A stretch of DNA of 64,000 nucleotides from Phoronis australis. Taxonomy: Eukaryota; Phoronida; Phoronidae. The stretch is from contig NMRA01000065.1 in the NCBI GenBank assembly GCA_002633005.1, positions 1,013,351-1,077,350 of the forward strand. The letters run 5' to 3'. The notes beneath the pieces are model-generated. The model was not told the DNA's origin. It saw nothing but the letters and a program-made list of their open reading frames with translations, and made no database searches. Positions 21,416 through 36,800 of the stretch are shown here, piece after piece. A program made the position numbers and the translations under genes. The number at the start of each line of letters is the position of its first letter. The first letter of the stretch is position 1.

Positions 21416-24400
21416 CACCCCCGTTACGTTCCGCCCCTCTCCCTACCTAGGTTAGAAAATTTGGAGTGTGTGTATTGAAAGACAAGTAGCTTCTCTGAGT
21501 GGTGAGGGTCACTTGCCAACTTATTACGAAACTTTTCAACAACAAATGAACAGCAGCAGGAGGATGTGACATGGAATGAGTTCTGTGGACGCGAGAATCT
21601 CGCGAAACCTCAAGCAAGATCTCCCCATACATTTACTACAAGTGAAACACATTAATACCGTAGCCTGTAGGCTATTCATATCAAAGCTGGTTTGAGCATG
21701 CTTTCATATGTGAACTGAGCTGCCACCAGCAGGCCCGTGTTTGTATTTGGCCACTATTCCGTGCCTTCCCACCCGAGTTGCCCGCGCTTAGACCGATTTA
21801 TACATAGAAAAGGTTCTCTCTAGATTATTTCAAAACCTACGAAATGCAATCTGATCCAGGGTGCAGACGAACTGCCGCATTTTATGTTAATGACCTCATA
21901 ATGTCTGTTCATTTTTTTCGTACCGCACGTAATCATGTGTGACCGAGTAGACGAACCAGTATTGCAGTTGGGAAATTGATTTAATTCGCATCCTGGTATG
22001 TGAAACGCACTGCTAGCGACACCTTATTTGAAAATTCTCGCTGTCATTAACGACGGTATCAGTATATGCAATGAAAATCCTGAAACAAAATGCGTATTCC
22101 CGTTATTGAACTATTTGTAAGTTTCCATCAATAAGTCGAAAACAGTCACATTGTTACGAGTCACTAGAGTGGACGATGTCAATAATCATGTGTTTTGATT
22201 GGTGGTTGAAAAAATAAAAGACAGGATGTGATTTAGATTGTTGTAATAGAGCTTGTAGTAACAACTGTCATCACTGTGCAGGAGATGGTTCAAGTTTAGT
22301 GGGGTCCTTCTTGTTAATTCACAGTTCCACAGGATATCCATGTATGCGGAAGAGTAGTCTAGTGAAAACGATACTTCCCGATACACTAAGCTGGCACGCA
22401 GTATCTCAAATCCCTAATTCCCATCTTGGGACCATGCAACATTTTTCGGCACATGCGCACTGGTCCGTGATGGAGCACGTAATATTGAGGGTGTACGCGC
22501 ATGTCATTCATATTTGCATACATGGTATTGACCATCGTACAGGGACATTTTTGATGTCTATGTAGCACTGACTCTAGCCAACAGATGAGAGTATCGAATA
22601 CGACAGTCAGGCGGGAAATTCTAATAATACTGTAGGTTTTCTCAGACAAGTAATTGCAGGACACGTTGTTGAACACATTTTACTCCAGTGTAGACTGCTT
22701 GATCGTTGGCTACGACCAATGCTTTTTCAGGCATGCATAACTTGTTTTAGTAGAACACATGACTGAAAGGGGCACTAATCCCACGTCTTCTGTCAAAATG
22801 TCCCTTTTAGTTCTTTAGTGTAAATAAATATGATTTCAAAACTTGGGTAGCTCGTTTTTGCTTCAGACTAGGCACAAGAAATTCTAAATCGGTGGTCAAG
22901 CTGGGTTAGTTTCAGCCGCCGGTGCAGCAAGGCTGTAAGGGGAATTCCAAGTGTTTTACTATTGCAGTCGAGTTTACTCAAGCAAGCGATAAAAGCACGA
23001 TGGCGTTGTTTTGGAAGAGCAAGTGCGCATGTGTAGGATGCCGTTTTTTTACACCAGAACGTGGCCTCCAGCGGCTCCAGATTGAATTAATTTACCTGAT
23101 CTCCGATAACCATAATAATTTACGCATGTATATATTGAATTATTATAATACAAATGTTTATATTGATATATATAAATATTCTCAAAGGTTTATTGGTGAA
23201 TCACCGCAAGAAATGTGCGTTTCCGAGGCCGACTGAAGTAGAAAAGGTGGCGCTGGCTTGCCAAAAGATATGTTTAAAACTATTATAGAATATACACAAA
23301 GGACAGACACTTTTTCACTTATGCTGTACTTTTTCTCAAAAAGTAAGTGTCTGTTATCTCGACCCCGCCACGAAGGTAAACAATGCAGTGAGATTATCTC
23401 TTGTCAGCTACTGATGACGTCATTGGCGATAGGTACAGACGATGTTAGGTCATACTCGTGTTACCATTCAGCCTCGCTCGTGAAGGCGGCAATTTTTTTG
23501 GTTATTTGGCAGAGCTCAAGACATTGGAATTCTCTAAGTGAAATCCTAGCTTAGTCATGACAAGGTTTTAATGTTTGGTTTCGTAAAGAAATAAATGTGC
23601 AAACACGAACCCAGCACACAGCCTACTTAGGCCTACAGTTTTAGTTTACGTCGCCATTTTCACCAGTGGCTGGTGAACATGTTCATTCTGTATGATTTTG
23701 CTTCTTAAACTTGTAGCTTCACTTGCTCGCCGGTGGAGCATGGTGCTTTAATTTATTTGTGTACTGCGAGAACTCCCTATGACGAGAACTCCCTATGACA
23801 TTTTAGAGTGCATTTCTGCTCAACTGTTGTCCTCCCCTAAATGTCGATCATATTTTCTTATCCTAACATATCTGTTGATATAATTTATGCTTTTAGTACG
23901 CGGTCAATGTCAGGTGAAATATCAAATTCCAAACACATTTTTGAGAATATGACCTTATTGAGTTTGTTCATCGCAAAGTAAGTGTCGACTTAGACTGAGC
24001 CTCATACAGGGAAAAAAGAATGGTTCACTTTTTAATTTAAAACGGTTGAATTGAATTCTGGTGGTAGTTTATCAAACTACGTGAAAGAAGGCATTGCATT
24101 CCTTGGTCAAAAATTGTTTCGCATAAAAAGTAACGCCATTTTGTTGTAAAATATAGAGAGTTAATTTCGAATGCAGCTAGACTTGGCCGAAAACCCTGCA
24201 GGAAAATATCAACAGTCTTGATAGTCGTGGTCCACAATGCAAATAACGGGGCATTGCATTAGACGCGGCTCATAATAAAACATATCTTTCTTATAGAATT
24301 TTTAATTCTAAACACCCTTTATGCCCTTTGGTATAGCGATGAATGGTCATACGTAAGTAGATATTATTCTCCAAATAACCCAACTTGAAAACCCTGTTAG

Positions 24401-24749
24401 TTTAATAGGTCACGTGGTTTACGACGTTCCTGTAATTCTATGGAGCAGAAAAACTGTTGATAAAATTTTAAAAAATGACTTTTCGAACAAACCTGGGTAT
24501 TACATGCTAATTTTTAAGTGAAATTACGTTGAAATACACACAAACAATGTAATATGTCTCAAATGTACGAGAAATTTGAACAAATAGAACAGTTTCAATT
24601 ATTCTAAAAGCTTCCCCTATAATTTATTGGAACCTACTGCTAGGTACACAGTAGTTGCTCGAGTTCCGTCGATAGCTGTATAAACGCTGTCAATATAATG
24701 GCTGATTCCGAGGTTTTGGATATATTTGAGTGAACCATAACATTGGATA
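21416..24749. other. no gene seen; upstream of FBXL7
   Basis: Contains an imperfect hairpin (ACAGACACTTTTT against AAAAAGTAAGTGTCTGT) at about 23305-23356 and a 15-bp direct repeat (GAACTCCCTATGAC) at about 23770-23798. The FBXL7 promoter and 5' UTR should lie near the right end, but no TATA box or initiator can be assigned with confidence. Confidence 0.4.
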
Positions 24750-24828
24750 ATGTCGGATTCATCTCACAGTTTACCTCGGTATACCGACTGGAACGGTATG
24801 ATGGTCGAATTGTTCGATCTGAACGCAG
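24750..24828 (+). CDS. FBXL7: FBXL7 exon 1 (start codon)
   Basis: ATG at 24750 opens 26 codons (MSDSSHSLPRYTDWNG ... DLNA) plus one base before the donor GCAG|GTAAGT. The leftover G joins AT of the next exon to make Asp. An upstream ATG at about 24698 is closed after 11 codons. The N-terminus is not conserved with vertebrates, so this start rests on phase and splice-site strength. Confidence 0.7.
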
Positions 24829-27800
24829 GTAAGTCGATCGCTACTAGGCCAGGTAACAATTCAGCCATTGGATGAATGCCTGTCGAAGAACATGGCGTCG
24901 TCCTGTGTGTGATTTCAAGCGGACTGTTCACATAATTTGTGTGAGACTTTGGAAAGCATCAGCTGTTTTAGTGAGGATGGGGAAAGTATGAATGAAGTAT
25001 CCACTTTGTTTATTCAGGGGGTTTACATGCAGCCCAATGTGGCATTGCATACGTTTTCCCTTCGCTTAGCCTGCCTTCCGCTGTCCTTGATCTTGCGCTC
25101 AATCTCCTTGCTGTCCTTATTGTCTTTTGCTTTATGACTTTGTATGCTTCAGCGTTTAGCATCTAAGTTTCTTGTCATTCTTTTCCTGAATTGTCCCTTC
25201 CGTTTTCTCCTCTGATCGGGCGTTACTGGTTCTCCAAATCCGGGACTCCTGTAAGTGACTAAGCCAGTCTGTCACCACAAAAGACAAATTTAGACCACTG
25301 ACTTACGATTATGAACACACCTCCTTAGTGCAACACACAATTTCTGCACTGCAAAACCATTGTTATAAATACCAGTTTAATTTGTAAAATTGAATTTACA
25401 GTATCCGATAACCATTAAGTCTTATTGCACAAAGCACCACCCTTTAATCAAGATCCAGTCAGATGGAAATGCATACTTTGTTTCCATAGGAACAGTTTCA
25501 GACCAGTCTTGTTCAGATGTTATGCAATGATTTATATACCATTCAAACTTTAAAGAGGTGTCTAGGTAATGTATGGATGACACAGGTGGGCTACCACAAT
25601 GTCCATTTAGTAGGACAATCACATACACGGTACATCATAAAAAGGTGTGCGATTTTTGGACCCCCTGGGCCCAAACCCTAACACCGCTTATGGGTGAGTA
25701 ACATTGTACTCATCTCACTCACTCTTGGCAAATAAACGTCCTAAAACAGAAGAACATGGCTTTTTTCGAAATAGCTACCTGTTTTCTTTGCTTTATAAAT
25801 TTCCCCCATCTAAACAAACTGACGTCATTGCTAACACTGTACAAACTAAAATTGTGAATGAGCCTAGTAGTGCTGGTCTGTTTTTAGAAACTGTCATAAA
25901 CAGAGTGGGGATAGAACAATTTGTGCAAACTGTTCTGTTTATTTAAAAGCCACAAGAAGCATTACCATTGTCACTTTTCACCCCTCTAGCCAAGGTTGCC
26001 TTTTTGACCCATTGGCATAAAATACTTGAAGTGTACCAAATAAAGTAGCATCTGTTTACTCGTGGGACCCCAAAAATCAGCAAATTGTTAATGCTTTTGT
26101 TCTGAAAACTGCATTTTTTTAATCAAATAGTTTGACAGAAAAAATAGAATTGTATGGTTCTAGGTTAAGCCATGCACTCTTTAGTGATTATATATAAACT
26201 GTTGATGTCATACATGTTCTGTGCAACTTGATATTTCGCTGAACCATGGCTGTCAGATTAAGTTTTGAAATCAAGGAATCTTCCTCTGCAAAACGTGCTT
26301 ATTGTGAGCGATTAATTGGAGTTTAAATAAATGTACCATTAAATGAGCACTATTTCTTTGTAAAGCATCCAGTGAGCCATACAATTTGATTTGTCATTGT
26401 TTATCCACAAGACAGGATTGGGTCATGTAAATGGTGCAGCTGTTACTGTCAAAGCTTTGGGGCAAAGTTATGGCAAACAGATCATGACCTCTAATTTGGC
26501 ATTTTTCCACCTTGCTTCTGCTTAAGGGGAATTCAAGGACCAATGGTGCATTATCTCCCTTGCCCTTTATTGCTTTAATTCCCATTTGGATTGTTACAAA
26601 TCTGAAATTGTTATTATCATTAATTATTGTTTTTATGCCCAATAATTGACGCAAGTGCAAATCTAGTATGCTTTGAACTTGATAAGGTGAAGATTTGTGC
26701 TTAAAGCAAAAATGCTGACATGGTATTTGATAAGTTTGCCAAGTCTGAAAATAGACAGAGTTGCTTCATTAAACAAGCCTCACCATTTCTGCCTTTGTGA
26801 TATGAAGTTAACTTTCTCTGAATAATTCCTAACAAAGGTCAATTTTGAGTTTTTGTTGTGAACTAATTAAGTCAAGTTGTGGCTGGTGAAATTTAATACT
26901 TCCAGACATTCAGAGTGACATTTCGGTGAAAACTTTCAGAGATGGAAATGTTCCATCCAGTATTGATTTACGATTGAGTAAATTTTCTGTAATTTTTGCC
27001 AGTTTGTTTTTGTCCTTTTTGACCTTATGCATGCTTACAACTTTAGTGAATTTAATGAGATATTTACAGTTGAATTCTTTATAATTTTTGAAATTGTGTA
27101 TAAATGAGGTATATGGACACCCTAATTTATAAACCGCTTCCTTATGGAAAGCAGATAACTCTATCTATCTTAAGCCACATTTACAGAGGCGCAGTTGACA
27201 CTGGGCTGCTTACACGGAATAGCTGATTGGGTGCAAGTATGTGTGTAAACACGACTGACACGGAGAGAGTTGACACTGTGGTGGCCATTTTTGATACTGG
27301 TTTATGAGGTAGAGCAAGTTGCACCCGATCAGTTGCTTCAGTGTCACCTACATGTCTAAACACAAACAGGGACAAGGCATCTCTCTCCTGCTTGTTCAAT
27401 ATCTATGGATGATCTGCTAGCATTTCTTGAGGTGTGGATGTTTATTGCAATTAATGCAAGTATGCACCACCAGTCTTTGTGTAAATGGCTTGCTTATCCA
27501 GTTTGTGATCTAGTGTCTTGTTAATGGGACTAAAATGCAGAGCAATTCACCACGTCATACATGTACCTTTATACAACATTGTACTGCTAGAAGCTAGAGG
27601 ATAACTTCTGTTTTTGAGGATTCGCACGTTTTTATTGTAAAGTGGTCAGTGGTGTAGTGGTAAAATTAGAGGTAAGTAGGCGCCCAAAGCCCACCGTATC
27701 TCCTTGAGCACTGAACGTAACTTACGGTGCGTAGGTGCTACGTTCAAATGCCAAAAGACAGTGGGCTGCGCCTACGTGTGCCTACGCCCCACTACAGCAC

Positions 27801-30800
27801 TGAAAGTCATCCTGGGATGTTTTGAAACTTTATTTATCTCCTGTGAATGTAGACAGTTTCATAATGCTGTATGCAGGCCTGGGTAAAAATGAACGTTGCA
27901 TTCATGCATGTTGATCTGTTGAATGTGGATTCCTGGCTGTTTATTTCAGACTACTACCGGTAACATAAACCCTTTGGTGTTCAACACATTGTCATTCAGT
28001 GGGAACGCTTAAATTTGGCCATAGAGTTAAGTTAAAAAGAGGGGTGCAGCCACAATTTCCAAAGAAAAAAATGTCAACGTAACCTCAGTAATAAGAGCGA
28101 CATGTTGATGCCTTTTTTGGTCGTGTTTGTGAGGTTAGGGGTAGCTCCACCTCACTGCCATTGTGCTGTTTGTGTCATTACATTAAAGGCTAGAATATTG
28201 ATGTGAGTGAAGTACTGCATGTAATGGTAAAGCTCAAGTTAATTTTGCTGTTTCCATTGACACACATGAGAATGAGTGGGAAAGGACCTCTGTAGTTAGG
28301 TGCTGGTCCTTATGTAATGACCCATGTTAGCAACTGCTGCTGGTATGATGAGCTAGAAAATAGTGCAGGGCTTGGCTCTAGGAAGGTATAAGTGAGGATC
28401 ACAGACTCCTGTACAGTTTTGCATCTCAAAATGTCAAATTTCATTTGGCAGTGAGACTGTGTGAGCTAGACAATATTCTCAGCATCAGAGATGAACAACC
28501 TGTGCACTGGCTGACCTACCTGTATTTCACCTGTCTATGTGTATTATGTAATTGCTAGGCTTTGTACAAATACATCATTTGCCACTGGATCAAAGGTGCA
28601 TTGTTTTGCCAAGTGATTAGTGTCACAAAATTACTTGTGGGTTGAGTGCTATGATAACACACCAACACCCTTTTTGTTATGTGGAACAAGTGAACAGAGT
28701 CATATTAATATTTAATTACTCAAATTAAGTAAACACTTTGGCAGTGCACAGTTGATAGCCATTCTGGTAAGTCTGTTATGACAGTTTCTTTATCTAAGCT
28801 AAGCTATAGTCTGTTCTCTGCACCAAACTAATACTTAAACAATTTTCAAATGTATCACAAATTCTATTGTAAAACATTGTGAAAAATTGTGGGATTTGGA
28901 ACAGGTACAGTTAGAAACTTTTGAAAAAGGACATAGCTGTTCTAAGGATTTTTTCTAGAATTGATGAGCAGACTTTTTTGGACAGCAGGACATGAAGATG
29001 TAGACACCTGTAGGCTTGGATAGAATATATAGGTTTTCACAGCTTCCAAATCGAGACAATCCAAGGTTGCTATATTTTCTTCACCTATTTGGTGCACAAT
29101 ATGGCCGACAAATTTCTCCATAAAAATAAAGATTAAAAGAATATTAGTCTATTGCTAGCAGGGTTTGTACTGCGTGGGTGTCACAAAACAACTTTTAGTA
29201 ATTGGAATGAAAAACGACATAAGTGGAGAATTACCGTAAAGATACTCAATATTGTGGTACGGACCGTACATGCAAAATTTCACTTTTTGTTCCTCTGTCT
29301 AGTGGATGTGTTTTCTCCTAGCTGTTTTCTGCGATAATATTCAGCGCACGCCTTCTGGGTCAATACAAGACAGAGCTGTCAATGTTGGAAAGCATGCTTG
29401 TGGTGGTTATCAGTCCCTGTTTTACATTAACTGTCTGAAACTGTGCTTGTTTGATTAAAGTACCCAGGTCTGATGTTTATCAGCATTTTTTGCTTCAGTT
29501 GCCCAGGGCTCTGTGTGGCATGCTCAAATTTTTGGCTTCAGAGAGTTTAGAAACCTTTTACCAATCCTTTGTAGTGCATGTCTGCTTGTGTATATGTGCT
29601 TGCATATGCACTAAGTTGTAATCACAGTGGAATGCTGGTTTTGACTGGGCTGGGGTACTCAACTGTTATTTTTGGGAGTGGTGTACAGCTGAAAAATTAA
29701 GAATAAATTAGACGCGTCCTAACTGTTTAGAGAGTGGGCTCAACAGCAAAGGGTCCATGTGCTCCTCCTTTCATAAAATTTTGCTCCATAAAGACCACAT
29801 GTTCCAACGGTTGCACCCGTATGGGTCCGCGACGTGAGATTGACCGAATCCATGGCCAGGTAATAATTTTCGAAGTGCTTTGTAATTCGCAGCGCTTTGT
29901 AAATCTGGGCAAATTATTATTATTGTTTTTAATTTTTGACATTTTAATTTTACTTGACTTGGTCCACAGCGTCAAAATGACGTCATACTAAACATGCGAA
30001 TTGAAATTGCCTATCCAGAGAACAACCCTCTGTGAAGCTTTGGGTACTTCTAAATGGCTGTCTTCTGGCTACCAATAGTATTCTTTAAAAAGCTGATTAA
30101 GTTGGGTCTTACTCTAAATGGATTACATTTTGATGAACTGTGATTATTCTTTTGTACTCTCTTAGCGCTTTGGCTCTCTTTTTAATCCTACTCTTTGTTG
30201 GCGAAGATTTCACAGGATAATGAGCCTCTCTAAGTTGACAGCTACCTGTTTTGTTTGTTTTCTGTATCTATTTGTTTTTGGCAGTAAACCAAATGTTGCT
30301 GGACATGGAGGGATACTATGGTTTGTTGTAAGGTAAAGAATTAAGATGCCTTGGATTTGAACGCACAGAATTGCTAAAATTGATATTTTTGACCTTTTAT
30401 GGGCCACATACCTTGCTACAAGATTGTTTCTTAATGCGGGGAAGGTTCAATACTTTGGCGATTGTCATTGGGTGACACCTGACTGTGTAGTAAAAAGCCT
30501 GGTAACATTAAACAAATTTGATTAAACACCCAGCATTAGGTAGGAATTTTAATTTTATGAAAAGGTATGATTCCAAATTTGTTTTTATTTGATATCTTTT
30601 TCGTCTTTGTGAATGTTCATCTTAATGTTGATCAGGTTTTCGTGTATTTGAACTTCTTGCACTTATTTTTACTCAGTTTCACACGTGTCCTTAACAAATT
30701 TGGAGTTACATCCCCTGACCAGTCATATTTGCCATTCTCTTACTGGTATTCACCTGGTTCTATTGTGTTTCCTTCTTTTGTTTACAGTCCAAGAAAAACA

Positions 30801-33800
30801 TTCTACTAACCCCATGTTTAGTAAACTCCTTCAAATGGATTTGTAAACAATTTTTGTATTCAGGAACAGAAAACAATGCAGTCTTTCATCCCTTGGCCAA
30901 TGCTGTTGGTTGGTTTTGCCAGTTTATAAACCCAGTTCTTTGTCTCATGCTGATTGGCTGCATTCAGCCATCGGTGCACAGGGGGTATATTACTGAATAG
31001 CACAGTCCCTCGCTTTGTCCACTTTTCTCTGTTTACCATGATTTCCCAGCGATTAGGTATCAGATAACATTTTATAACAGTGAAATTGAAAGGTACAAAC
31101 ATCTACTTCACCTGCTGCCGACTCCCGCTGAGTATATATGTATTGTATATACGGTATGTATTTCATTCATAACTTGGCCCGCCTTGAGAAATGCTCCACT
31201 CTGCTCAGGTCAGGCTACTATATTGACTTGCTGTCCATTCAGACTTGTGGAGTTTAGTTGAGGGTGTCGGAGTCCCAATGGTTTATCAGGAATGTGCTCA
31301 TCTGCCTCCAGGTGTCTCTCAGTTACGCCACCTGTTTGGTAAGTGCATGGTGTCTATTGTCTATAGTGGTTGTCATGTGACTCGTGATTCCCATCTGGTT
31401 GGTTAACGTAATGAGTTTCACGCAGTCCATGACTCTCTTGCGGCTTTTCATTCAAGTTTTCTGGACATTTAATGAATTTTATGTGGTCTTTTAAAACTCA
31501 TTGAAAGCACACTTCTCAATTGTCATGAAGAATTTGTAAAATATGACTGTACAAATATGACTGTAGAAATATGACTGTACTTTCCTAGTGAAGTATGTAT
31601 TGGTTGCAGGTGCATCAGCTTTCTTGCTTCTCGTAATAGTATTTCAAAAAAAAAAAATTTTTTGTGGTCAGTTCTTATTTTTCACTGCATAAAATTGAAG
31701 TTCTGTATTTTTGCTTAGCAAACTGTCTTTTCACGGTACAAACATGTAATTTTCAACGATTTCAGTTTGTGTTGCAAGGCACTGCCATGCACACTCAAGA
31801 TCTGAGCATGGTCCATTCTGATATGAGCCGTGTGTACCTGGCACATCTGGGTGATCTTGCTCTGACCAGTGGACATATTTTAAAAGTAAATTTAGCCAAC
31901 ATTAAACTGCCTGATTTTCCTGGCTCTATAAACTGAATAGCACTATAGTAGTATTTTAGTTGTACTGGTACAGTTAGTTTTTGTGCTTTTACGAGAACTT
32001 GTCTGGCTAATAACAAAATCCTTGGTTGTACTATAGTGAGCATCATTTCTTTTGAATCGATCTCTCTCGAAATGGGTTTTAGAAATGTTTAAACTTGAGA
32101 TAAAACTGTAACGAGAAGACTTGAATCGAGGCCATCAATTGTGTTCAAGCCATACTACACTCCAGGTGTGGGGCAAAACCATTTGGTCAAATGCTGCGAA
32201 CACCCTAAGAGACTAATCAAACAGAAATTCTTTAAATCAACTAAAATGCCGCGGGATTTTGCAGACCGGCATGAACAGATTTTTGTATAAACATTTCCGC
32301 TATTGGTCTCGCTCATTCCAGCTTTTGTGACTGGAATCTTAAATCAAATATTTGACTACTTCTGGCGTCAAAGCTTGATACTGTGAGCGTAAGTGTATAA
32401 AGGCTTTGAGCTGTGTCCACTTCTCTAAAGTGAACGTCCAAAGAAGGTGTCCGAGGTAAATTTGTATTTTTTTATGGTGAACTCCAGTCCCTGATCGATG
32501 AGTTTCCACAATTGGTACTTTTTACCTGTAATTATCTGTCCTAGACAGGGTCATTGATGTCGTGGAACCCTAATTATTGCCTTGCACCCCCACCTTGACA
32601 ACAGGAGACACAATGTACTCAGACTGACATTGCCTGTGAGGTGCTGGTTTTCCACCTTTCTGTGAACGCCCTAGTAGCAGTATTGGCTTGCAAGACCAAT
32701 CCCTGATGTGTCCCAGAATTGACGATTTGCATCTCATCAGCATATGTATGAGCCAACAATTTTTCCACAATGTTGCTTGGTGAGGTATGTTTACCTTAAA
32801 GCCTTCATGATGTCATAGACAAATGAACTCACAGAACAAGTGTCACTGGAGGATCCAAATATTTTGGTCTTGATTGAAAAAGCTTTTTCACCGTCTCTAG
32901 ACGAGGTAGAGTAAACTAGTTCAACTATGCGTATTTAGAAACTGTGTTCTTCCTGTTGCAAACCTACCCAGTCATCTATCTGCAATTTATGTCTGCAGCA
33001 GGAAAAGCAGTCTCTGAGTAGGTGTCACTTTACCCTATTTTGATCTTGATTATTTCTGGTCCCTTCTGGTTAATACTGAATGATTTATTTCCTGAGCTTT
33101 GTTTTTTGAATTTCCTCTGATAATACTGGTTTAGCTGTCGTCACGTCAAAGTTAAATAACTTACGATTCTTGATAACAATGATTTTTGCAGTGTGGTTGT
33201 ATTCCTTGTGTTAATGGAAACAAAGAACAAGATTTGTCTTGACTTGGGGATACAAAGTCTGTTGAAGCCATTTTGAGAGTAGAAACAAATGACTGCAGTA
33301 AACTCTCACCAAATTCGGTCAAAAACATTGGTTAAAAACTGGCCTCGTCTCATTTTCTAAGGTTTTCAGCTATATCCCGAATGTCCATAATTTCTCAAAA
33401 ACTTTGACGCTAGCATTGTAGCACAAAACCTAAAAAGTGCATAGCATTCCGGTGTTGATTACATTCTGAAAAATGATTTTTTCTTGTTTACCCTGTTCAC
33501 TGTTACAGCAGCACACGATGGTAGTTTTTAATGTCATTAGCATGTTGTCCCAAAATGCATTTGTGATACCAGTTTGGTTTTATGTTCTTTTTCAGAGAAT
33601 AAAACTACCTGTCATATCATGTCCGCTTCATTAGTTCTGCAAATACCGTGATGTCTAAAATGCGCTCTTCAATGGCTGTGTGATAAAAATAGGGCATTTA
33701 TATTTATTTACCACGTGGAGATATTATTCTGGCAAATGTTATTTTTTGTATTGAAGCATAAAAAAACTGATGGAATGTCACTCACTCTCTCCTGTAATGT

Positions 33801-36800
33801 TTTTCCAACAGAGGGAGTACTACGCTTAATTTGATCTTTCCACATCCTTCTCTTTTTGCCTGTGGCTATTTTTTGTTTATTTTGTTTAGGTTAGCAGTGT
33901 TGCCAGACAGAATTCTTGGGGTGTCTCAGTGTAGTTTGCAATATAAACATTGTCTGTAGTAAAGTTTCTTCAAAATTTGAACAAGACATAATTGCTGAAT
34001 TTGTTATTTCCATTTCTTTTGACTTTTGTACTAAAATGCCATTATCTTGTGTTCTAATATGAAGAGCACACCTGTTGTGTGATTCTTGCGAAAAGCAATG
34101 TACACTGACAATCTTTGTTGAAGCATTTTCCAAATGACTACTGACTTCTTAAACATAGAAATCTAAGTCAGGACATTTGATTTTTTAAGAATTTAAAAAT
34201 TTGCAAGGTTGGTGGTCTACACGAAGACTACAAATTCTTGGCATGACACCATTGAAGTGCCATCTATTGACAAGAGACGGAGCCATTAATTTCATTTGAT
34301 TTTAACTTGGTAATTTAGTTAGGTGTTTTAAAAATCAGTTTTTGTCTTGTCATTTTAGTGATATTTTTTCACAAAAGACAAAGTGGTTCTCAGGATTTGA
34401 TGGTGTTTTAGGCATTTAAGCCGCAAAAGTGTTAAAGTCTGTGTGTTCCAGCTGTTCAGCTCACATTTTCATTGGTGGTTATTTTACATTTGTTCATTAA
34501 GCCCGTAATTATCTGATCAGTGTGAACAAAATTTTTGAAACTAAAGACCTGTTTGTTTGAGTCTTTTTGAATGTTTGCAGATTCCTGAAAATTTATCGCA
34601 TGAATGCAAAAATTGCAGAATTTTTAGCTGTGTTCTCTCTTGTTACTATATATATTCCTGACAATTTTTCAGGAAAAGCTTATGAAAAAGTCTCACATGA
34701 ATGGGCCCTAAGTGACCCACATTTTACTATTTTTCCTGAGTGACCTGAATTTTACTATTAGCAAAAGGAATCAACCAAATTTATATACATATGTAAAGGT
34801 TTTGAGAACACAAATACTGTTTGTTAGTAAGGATTCCACTTACAGAAATCCTGATTTTCCTTTGTCATAGACAGAGAAAACTATTTTAGCGAACACAAAA
34901 TTCCATTTTTTCCATCTGGTAAATTAGCAAAGTCAGTTTTACTATTTCGAAGGGAATGCCCTACTGCTGAATTTGTCACTCTGTTTTACCGATAACTTAG
35001 TGCATGGCATGTTCATTCTTTTGCAAAACCCATAAATGAACAGTGCCACCTTTTGAAAGAATGAACAACTGACAGTGTTCTCCACCACCTATTTTGACCC
35101 GTCGCGATGACGGGTTTGGATTTTGCCATGTCGTGTTGGGCAAGACGCGTCAAGTTTAAAAATTGTGGCGCCAGGTTTAAAATTAGACAATAGTGAGTCC
35201 GCCTCATCTCGTATCAGAAATTGCCACTCAGTGGAGGAGTTGTCGTTGGCGTTGTTGTGACTTCCTTCTGAATCCTGTATTAAGTGAAAACAGCCGATCA
35301 CCGCCCTCTGTTGAACTAGTACAGAATGATCACCAATTAGATTTGTAGTGTAATTTGGTGGATGAAATTATTAATTTCTGATAACTAAAAAGCAATAACA
35401 TAAGAATGATGGTATCTACTGCTGAAATTTCTGAATTTCATTCAAAACCACCAATTTGGTGGATTTTGTGGGATAATCAGGGTCTGTACTTATCAACAGG
35501 ATTATACATAAGTAGCATTGCCAAAATTTTTCAAAGTGTCATCGTGTGTTTCTTGTTAACAGCTGTTCTACATAAACTTTTCAAATAATAAAGTAAATTC
35601 GTCTTCATGTTTGCTTTTGTTGGAAATTTTTGTAAAATTTTACTGTTCCACCATATTGTGAATTTAATGTGAATAATCGTTACTGTGTATTCGTTAAGTA
35701 CAAATGTTCGGAGATGTCTTTAACATAAAAGTAATGAATCAGACATCATAAGACTTCACAGAGTAAAACTGTTCTTTTCCTGTGTTATTTTTACATTTCA
35801 TTACATAATTCAAGTGCACTTAACATTCTTCAATGCTTGGCAGGTCCCTTTAACATATTTTTCACCCATTAATCTTGTCAGGGGTCGATCAACACGTACC
35901 TCTCATGGCAATCAGTTGCATTGTTTCAGCAGGAGACCTAGGTAACACAGGTGTGACAAACTTAATGACAAAGCCATTCAATCTATCCATGTTACGGAGC
36001 TCCATTCTTTTCTGATATGAAACTGTCTGAGGATTTCACCACACTGCACATTAATATAACTAAAATGTTTCGCGACAGGGGTGGTTATACATTGTTAGAG
36101 GCTGAAATTGTCATTATGACCGGAATGCGTGTATATGCTAGATTTCCTAGGAGTTTGTTTTTTTCTCGAGATCGCTATTTGTAACAGTGACATTATGGTT
36201 GACCATAGCCATGTTGGAAGGTAGGTTGCAAGTATTGACAGGGAAGAAAAAAGTGCGATTTTCAGGTACTTGAACTTGAACGTTATCAGCCTTGGGTAGA
36301 AATTGTCTTTAATCTTTGACTCTATTTGTATTTTATAGTGAGTTAGAAATGAATAGCATATGTGTGTTGTTTGTTTACGTGAGGACCAATGATTGTTGGA
36401 TAGAAATGGATTGCAGACACAGTGTGTATGAATAGGGAATCTTGTAGCAGGCAGCACACTCTGGTTAGGATTCAATCATTATTGATGTATAACCAAATTA
36501 CTCGATGCATGCGAGTGAATTCATCTAACAATGGATCTACAGTAAATTTCTTGGTCTTTGCCACAAAGATCATCTTATGCTGTTCGTATCATGTTAAAAC
36601 TGCATTTGTTCAGTGTCTAGCTGCTTGTCAATGAATTTGGCTTCTTAACATCATAAGATCACTCCTTACTGTAAGAGAACATGACGTTATTTAATGTTAC
36701 GTACTAGGAAAAACCAAAACCATCAGCTACCCAAGAAAATCCTTCAGAGTTTATTTGGGTTGGCCAAACCTAACATTGCAAATGCGAAAATGGTGCGTGT

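Noticed and set aside
36095-36475. 126-residue reading frame on the - strand
   Set aside because: It is antisense in FBXL7 intron 1, has no recognisable domain, and its start and end show no splice or conservation cues.
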